From the NCBI GenBank assembly GCA_012103375.1, contig WLWX01000001.1, positions 3,886,492 to 3,950,491 on the forward strand: DNA of 64,000 bases, given 5' to 3'. The notes under the pieces were generated by a model that was not told the origin of the DNA, searched no databases, and was given only the letters and a program-made list of their open reading frames with translations. Shown here piece by piece: positions 58,354-64,000 of this stretch; within the stretch, counting starts at the first letter, position 1, and every line of letters starts with the position of its first letter. The position numbers and the translations under genes were made by a program. The DNA comes from Paracoccaceae bacterium. Lineage in GTDB: Bacteria; Pseudomonadota; Alphaproteobacteria; Rhodobacterales; Rhodobacteraceae.

Positions 58354-60450
58354 TCCAATGCTGGCGGCTGGATGACAGTCGTCAGAGCCTTGTTCTGGGA
58401 TGCACCCGCGACCGACTTGCCGAGGTGATCTACTGGGGCGCACGGCTGCCTGACGACGAGGACCTGACCACAATTTACGAATCCCACACCCTCGATGTGA
58501 CGGGTGGGATGCTTGATGCCAACCCCGAGCTGTCAATCTGCCCAGAGGCGACACGCACCTTCCCCGGCCAACCCGGACTGATCCTGCGCGACAGCGACGG
58601 CACCCCCTATTTGCCAAAGTTTTGCCTGGAAAAAGTTTTGCCTGGAAAATGTCAAGGCTGGCCAGGACCGGCTGACACTAGGCTACAGCGATCAGGAGGG
58701 GCGGCTTACCTATCAGGCCTACTTTACCATCGATCCAACGACACATCTGATCGAGGCTTGGGCCGAACTGAAAGCGGCACGTCCCGTCCACCTCCATTGG
58801 CTTGCAGCCCCGGTCTTTCCCGGCCCTCAGCTTTCAGACGAGATGATAGATGTCGCCGGGCGTTGGTGCGGCGAGTTTCAGTTCAATCGCACTCCTTGGT
58901 CCGCAGGTATTCGGTATCGCGAGAACCGAACCGGGCGTACCGGGCATGAACATTTTCCCGGCCTCATCATTCCCTGCCGTGGCGCAACCAACGCGCGGGG
59001 CGAGGCATACGCCTTTCACTACGGTTGGTCCGGTGGGCATCGAATGGTCGCCGAAGAACTTCCCGACGGCCGCCGCCAGATCCAGTTCGGCCATGCCGCC
59101 CGGGTTGAAGGCAAGCCCAAGACGCACTTCCAGACCGGCAAACTTTATGCGGTCTATTCCGATGACGGGCTGAACGGATGCTCTGTTTCATTTCAGCGCC
59201 ACTTGCGGGACCGCATCGTTCGTTTCCCCAACCCGTCACGCCCCCGCCCTGTCCACTACAACTGCTGGGAGGCGGTCTATTTCCGCCACAACATCGACGA
59301 GCTGAAAGACATCGCAAACCGCGCTGCCGATCTTGGGGCCGAGCGTTTCGTGCTTGATGACGGTTGGTTCGGGCAGCGCGACGATGACACCTCGGCCCTT
59401 GCCGATTGGGAAGTCGACGCGCGGAAATACCCTGATGGCCTCGACCCATTGATCGCGCATATCCACGCGTTGGGCATGACGTTCGGCCTTTGGTTCGAAC
59501 CTGAAATGATCAACCCGAACTCAGACACCTTTCGCGCTCACCCCGATTGGGCGCTTGGGGCCGAAGACCAGATTCCAGGGCGCCAGCAGCGCGCCGTCGA
59601 TATGGCCAATCCGGACGTCCGCGACCACCTGTTCAGCCGCATCAGCAGTATCCTGTCGTCCCATGCAATCGAATACATCAAATGGGATCACAACCGCGTC
59701 TTGCCTATGCCCGACGCAGACCAGACACGCGGCACCTATGCGCTTCTTGACCGACTGCGCGCCGCGCACCCCAAGGTCGAAATCGAAAGCTGCGCCTCGG
59801 GCGGAGGACGGATTGATTTTGGCATTCTGTCGCGGACGCATCGGGTCTGGCTGTCAGATTCCAACGACGCGCTGGAGCGGCTGCGCATTCAGCATAATTC
59901 CTCGGTCTTCCTGCCGATGGCAGTAACAGGCAGCCATGTCGGACCGCGCGTCTGCCATACCTCGGGGCGCATACTTGATATCCGTTTCCGCGCATGGGTC
60001 GCTGCGCAACGCCACATGGGCTTTGAAATGGACCCCCGAGAATTGACGGATGATGAAGCCGACGTGTTGCGACAGGTCACAGGCTGGTGGAAAGCCAACC
60101 GTAACTGGTTGATGACGGCCGACATCCTGCGGCTTGACAGCCCCGACCCCAGTGTAATCGCGGAACAGCATCTGGCTGCGGACGGATCGCGTTTTGTCGT
60201 CTTTGCCGGGAAGGCCGGGACAAGCGCACAGATTGCCCCGCGCCCGCTTCGACTTACGAGAGTTTCGCAAGACGTGATGTATGAAATCGAGCTTAAGAAC
60301 CGTGAGGATGTCGATCACTTGTCGCGTGGCACACCGGCGCTGAAGTACGGCTCAATCCGCGTAAGCGGCGCCTACCTCATGACACAGGGTTTGATTCTTC
60401 CGTGGAGTTTCCCCGAAAGAATGTGGGTTATCGAGGGAAAGCGCCTGTGA
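58350..60450 (+). pseudogene. Alpha-galactosidase (GH36) with a frameshifting 16-bp duplication
   Basis: The frame starts MIQCWRLDDSRQSLVLGCTR and is correct to PYLPKFCLE. A 16-bp tandem duplication (58618-58649) then shifts it; the proper frame resumes as NVKAGQDRLTLGYSDQEGRL and runs to the stop at 60450. Removing one copy gives 694 aa, normal for GH36. Catalytic blocks are otherwise intact: DDGWFGQRDDD, YIKWDHNR (nucleophile Asp), ESCASGGGRIDFG and WLSDSNDA (acid/base Asp). It would release galactose from raffinose- or melibiose-like sugars or galactolipid head groups. In the present form the shifted product ends at 58949. Confidence 0.93.
58618..58649 (+). repeat. 16-bp tandem duplication in the alpha-galactosidase gene
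   Basis: Two adjacent perfect copies of agttttgcctggaaaa (58618-58633, 58634-58649). The unit length is not a multiple of three, and its presence is the only reason the gene is broken. Confidence 0.97.
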
Positions 60451-61974
60451 AACGGACGTTGGGCACGTGCTATTACCCGGAACACTGGTCACGCGGGGTC
60501 TGGGAAGACGACGCGCGCCGCATGGCGGAGCTTGGCCTGACCTGGGTGCGGATCGGTGAATTTGCCTGGAAACGATTGGAACCTGTAAGTGGGGACCTGC
60601 AGTTTGACTGGTTGGACGACGCGATAGACGTTCTGAAAGACGCGGGCCTAAAAGTCGTGTTGGGGACGCCGACGGCAACCCAACCCGGCGCACTCAATGG
60701 CATTCCGGCAATTCAGCTCCGATCAGGTCGTCGCATTCAACGCTCTGCAAGTCGAAATCATCCGCGCGCATTCAGAGGCACCAATCAGTCACAACTACAT
60801 GGGCAGGATCACGGACTTCGATCACTATGACATCGGATCCGACCTCGATATCGCCAGTTGGGACAGCTATCCCCTTGGGTTCCTTGAAGATCGTGTGGGC
60901 GCAGACGATGCTCGGAAAGTCGCTTACGCGCGGCAAGGCGACCCTGATTTTCAGGCCTTCCACCATGACCTGTTCCGAACGGTCGGAAATGGTCGGCTTT
61001 GGATCATGGAACAGCAACCTGGCCCGGTGAACTGGGCGCCCTGGAACCCGGAACCGCTTGCCGGCATGGTGCGGCTTTGGTCATGGGAAGCCTTCGCCCA
61101 CGGCGCAGAAGCGGTGAATTACTTCCGCTGGCGGCAGGCCCCGATGGCGCAGGAACAGATGCACGCCGGACTGTTACGCCCTGACAGCAAGGAAGCACCC
61201 GCCTTTTCCGAAGTCTCCAAGGTCGCACGCGAAATCGCAGCTTCGCCCGCAATCGAACTTGCAAATGCCCCGGTCGCGCTGGTCTATGATTATGCCTCTG
61301 AATGGGGATGGCAAATCCAGCCTCACGGAGAGACGCTTTCTTACTTCCAGTTGGTGTTCGAGGCCTATCGGACGCTCCGCAAACTTGGGTTTTCAATCGA
61401 CATCATTTCGCCATCGGCGACGGCACTCGAAAAGTACAAACTGATCCTCGCGCCCGGGCTTCTGACCCCCGATCCAGCGTTCAAGGCCGCGCTGGTACAG
61501 TGCGACGCCGAAGTCATAGTGGGGCCCCGGTTCGGGGCACGCACAGCTGACATGAGCACGCCTGTGCCGCTGCCTCCGGCAATTCCCGATCTCGACGTAA
61601 CCGTTGAACGGGTCGAAAGCTTTCGGTCAGGATTGGAGCTATCGCTGGAAGGTGGCGGGATGGTTTGTGGCTTTCGCGAGGTCCTGGAGGGCGACGCAGA
61701 TGTCACGTTTCACCTGACAGATGGTTCACCTGTGCTGATGGGGTCGGCTGGTTTCGCCTATCTGGGTGGCTGGCTTGATGAGGTCGGATTACGGCACGTT
61801 ATAAAAGCAGCCGCAACGCGTGCCGGCCTGCCTGTTGAAGCGATGCCTAAAGGCGTGCGGTGCCGTGATACGTCATCCGAACGAATATACTTCAACTATG
61901 GATGCAAACCGGCAAGTGTTCATGGGCAGCAATTGGCCCCGGCAGGCGTGCTTCGTGAAACCAGAAACCCATGA
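60447..61974 (+). pseudogene. Beta-galactosidase (GH42) with an internal deletion
   Basis: The GTG start overlaps the alpha-galactosidase stop. The N-terminal barrel part ([20 protein letters not shown] to [13 protein letters not shown]) is followed directly, in another frame, by [20 protein letters not shown] and the rest of the enzyme (WSWEAFAHGAEAVNYFRWRQ to the stop). About 130 residues that the family normally carries between these points, including the catalytic acid/base Glu (NEYG motif), are missing. The junction falls in a CAACCC string (60680-60686) that reads Gln-Pro in one frame and Asn-Pro in the other, pointing to a microhomology deletion. Inactive. Confidence 0.92.
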
Positions 61975-62131
61975 CGCACCCCTTTCGGGCAATGCGCGAT
62001 TCATCAAGCCAGCAACACCTACCCGCGCCGGAAGCCACCATCCCAATGGACCAAAGGCCGACCACGCGCTGAATAGCGAGACGGACCAACCCACCTAGAT
62101 CAAAACCGCGCTACGAACGACTTGGCGCAAA

Positions 62132-62902
62132 TCACAGCTTGGCGCTGTCTTTCAACTGCGCATCCAGCCGCGCCTGATACGCTTTGGCGGTTGCGTCATC
62201 TACCCGCGCACTCTCGCCGTAATAGATGAACCCCAACGCACGACGTGACCGCGTCGGCGACTTGTTGGCCCCTGCCCAATGGATCGTTCTGGCGTCATGC
62301 ATCAGAAACGTGCCTGGGCCGCCCGGAAATGCCACTGTGTTGGTCTTGTCCTGGTCGGTTCCAAAATCAGTAATGCCTTGTGAAAAGCCGAGTGTTCCGG
62401 TCCGACCGTGGGGCCGAAAGGCCGCGGACTTGTGCGATCCACGCACATAGTGGATGCAACCGTTTTCCGCGTCCACATCCTCAAGCGCCAGCCAGCCGGT
62501 CACCGCGTTGCATGGGGTGAGGTGAAAATAATATCCGTCCTGATGCGGCGGGGTGGCTTGCCCAACGCCTGCCGGTTTATTGAAATACTGCATGTTGGCG
62601 GGCACCACGTCTTCCTGCAGTACCGCCTCGGCAATCCGGCGAACGGGGCCATCCAGCATGAGGTCGTTGAAATACGCGTCATGTTCGAACATGCGCTGCA
62701 ACTGCTTCAGCGTGCTTTTGTCAGACGTGTCCTCGTAATAAACCTGTGTGTCGGGCATCCGGGGCACGACGTCGCGGATAAAGCGCGCAATCTCGGCGTT
62801 CAATGTGTCGATTTCGTCGAATGAATACAGCGGCTTGATCGCGACATATCCGTCGCGATCGAAATCATCGCGTATTTTCTGCGGGTCCAATGAAGTGGTC
62901 AT
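62132..62902 (-). CDS. Phytanoyl-CoA dioxygenase (PhyH) family oxygenase
   Basis: 256 aa Fe(II)/2-oxoglutarate oxygenase. The iron triad is visible: His and Asp in PPHQDGYYFHL, distal His in TIHWAGANKSP, and the 2OG-binding Arg in SRRALGF. Genes of this group in marine bacteria often lie beside AraC regulators and sulfatases, as here, and probably hydroxylate a small substrate; the exact one is unknown. Divergent from the AraC gene with 112 bp between starts. Confidence 0.9.
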   Translation of the reverse strand: MTTSLDPQKIRDDFDRDGYVAIKPLYSFDEIDTLNAEIARFIRDVVPRMPDTQVYYEDTSDKSTLKQLQRMFEHDAYFNDLMLDGPVRRIAEAVLQEDVVPANMQYFNKPAGVGQATPPHQDGYYFHLTPCNAVTGWLALEDVDAENGCIHYVRGSHKSAAFRPHGRTGTLGFSQGITDFGTDQDKTNTVAFPGGPGTFLMHDARTIHWAGANKSPTRSRRALGFIYYGESARVDDATAKAYQARLDAQLKDSAKL

Positions 62903-63014
62903 CTCGTTTCCCTGTTCCTTGGCAAAACTGCGACCACCCTATGCGCCAAGGCAGTAGAACGGGAATTGACGAAACTGAGCAAATATTAGGTAATCCGATT
63001 GAAATTGCCTCCTG

Positions 63015-63797
63015 ATGCTTAAAAGTGATATGGATTCCGACATGATCCAGGTGAGCGATATCCTGCGACAAGAGACTGGTCGATTTGACCATCGCTTCAA
63101 GGTTGGTCCGGCGCAGTGGGCGTTTTGGGATTTGCTTTGGCTGCACGAGGGGCATTTGTCGCTGAAATTGACCGGCGAAGGGCAACGGCTGGACATTACC
63201 GCGCCCGGTGGCGTTCTGATCCCGCCCGGCACGCCATTTCGCGGCACAGCGGTCAACGGGGCGGCAAGTGCGTCGATCGCACATTTCATTAGCCCAGAGA
63301 TGGGCGACAACGTCCTGCAAGTGCCCGTGCGTGACCGGATGCACGCCATGGCATTGATCCAACTGTCGCTGGACTATGCGCTGCGCGGTGAGCCGATGGA
63401 ACGGCGTATCCGGCTGCTGATGGCGATCCTCGATTGCTTTGCCACGCCCGCCGCCGACGCCGAAACGCGCGTGACCCGGCTGGACCGGACCTGGCGCGAA
63501 ACGACCGCGAAACTGGCCGAGGTGCGCGGCGTGGCGGACGTTGCGGCGTTTGCAGGGCTGGCGGAGAGTTCATTTCGGTCGGCGCACCGTGCGCAACTCG
63601 GCGGCTCTGCTGGCAAACACTTGCAGAAATTGCGGCTGGCGCAGGCTGAAAAATATCTGGCTACCACCGGCTTTGGGTTGGCCGAGATCGCATCGCGCGT
63701 CGGCTACGCGCATGCTGAAACGTTGGCGGCGGCGTTCAAGCGGTCACGGGGCCAAACTCCGGGCGACTATCGGCGATGGTGCAAACGTTTCGCATGA
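63015..63797 (+). CDS. AraC-family transcriptional regulator
   Basis: 260 aa. An N-terminal cupin-like sensor (GHLSLKLTGEGQRLDITAPG, then GVLIPPGTPFRG) is followed by the two-HTH domain (VAAFAGLAESSFRSAHRAQL, LAEIASRVGYAHAETLAAAF, RGQTPGDYRRW). It probably controls the divergent PhyH gene and perhaps the sulfatase downstream. ATG at 63015. Confidence 0.9.
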   Translation: MLKSDMDSDMIQVSDILRQETGRFDHRFKVGPAQWAFWDLLWLHEGHLSLKLTGEGQRLDITAPGGVLIPPGTPFRGTAVNGAASASIAHFISPEMGDNVLQVPVRDRMHAMALIQLSLDYALRGEPMERRIRLLMAILDCFATPAADAETRVTRLDRTWRETTAKLAEVRGVADVAAFAGLAESSFRSAHRAQLGGSAGKHLQKLRLAQAEKYLATTGFGLAEIASRVGYAHAETLAAAFKRSRGQTPGDYRRWCKRFA

Positions 63798-63802
63798 GCG
63801 GG

Positions 63803-64000
63803 TTATTCCCAGCCCTCAACAAAACCGCGATCGCCTGCGATGATCCCAAGGTCGGATCGCAAGTTATCACACTGTGAAATGAACGCCTCAAGGCGAGTTT
63901 TCATGGCGGTGAATTCATCAGGCAACGCAGGCTGACCCTGGTTGAGGAGGTTGCGAAGCTCGTTCGGGTCATCGCACAGATCATAGGCCTCGTCCCCATT
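63803..64000 (-). CDS. Sulfatase, C-terminal part (5' end outside the window)
   Basis: The minus strand encodes NGDEAYDLCDDPNELRNLLN to GDRGFVEGWE and a TAA at 63803-63805. The YDLxxDPxExxNL block is the C-terminal signature of sulfatases. The catalytic Cys region lies beyond the window edge. It is convergent with the AraC gene, with 5 bp between the stops. It is the second sulfatase in this catabolic region. Confidence 0.85.
   Translation of the reverse strand, partial: NGDEAYDLCDDPNELRNLLNQGQPALPDEFTAMKTRLEAFISQCDNLRSDLGIIAGDRGFVEGWE

Overview
The window looks like the chromosome of an alphaproteobacterium of the Rhodobacteraceae (Roseobacter group). Supporting markers are a Shemin-type 5-aminolevulinate synthase (hemA), the CtrA-pathway phosphotransferase chpT, the ornithine-lipid pair olsBA, ctaA, a Hint-domain protein, an L21 with a C-terminal helix-hairpin-helix extension, and generally GC-rich coding sequence. 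Taxonomy is inferred from gene content only.

Layout. 0-5.3 kb: prfB (partial), PBP1A, a methyltransferase and a cell-wall amidase. 5.4-7 kb: an aminotransferase gene split by two 218-bp mobile elements. 7.2-23 kb: housekeeping genes (ispG, a RodZ-like protein, hemA, an M20 peptidase, three tRNAs, a HU-like protein, lon, a Hint protein, tgt, Fe-S assembly genes, tpiA). 23.2-25.9 kb: an M32 carboxypeptidase gene split by an IS3-family element. 25.9-31.6 kb: ctaA, trmJ, thiE, olsBA, DUF3553, chpT. 31.8-36.8 kb: proA, proB and obgE, with proB split by an IS1182-family element. 36.9-43 kb: a lysE/GNAT cluster, rpmA-rplU, a TPR-sulfotransferase split by a third 218-bp element, and a DUF2059 protein. 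43.1-49.6 kb: beginning at tRNA-Ser, an accessory stretch of unknown and broken genes: an interrupted membrane protein, resolvase and IS remnants, paired DUF3299 proteins, and a catalase-like protein. 49.6-64 kb: a catabolic region with a TRAP-transporter remnant, a sulfatase, a second IS3 copy, a galactoside-type ABC transporter with an IclR regulator, alpha- and beta-galactosidase genes (both broken), a PhyH dioxygenase, an AraC regulator and a second sulfatase (partial).

The most striking theme is fresh gene decay. Four sequence-identical 218-bp miniature elements (20-bp terminal inverted repeats, 4-bp target duplications) occur within 38 kb. Their ends match the ends of the full-length IS1182-type element at 17 of 20 positions, so that family probably moves them. 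Removing each element together with one target copy restores a clean reading frame every time. Beside the insertions are four small lesions located at short repeats: loss of 2 bp in a CG run (GNAT), a frame slip in dctM at a duplicated-looking string, a 16-bp tandem duplication (alpha-galactosidase), and a deletion at a CAACCC microhomology (beta-galactosidase). In all, at least nine genes that otherwise look functional are broken, including proB (a predicted proline requirement unless it is bypassed). This resembles the early genome erosion of a lineage that has recently changed lifestyle; assembly or sequencing error is the main alternative for the small indels.
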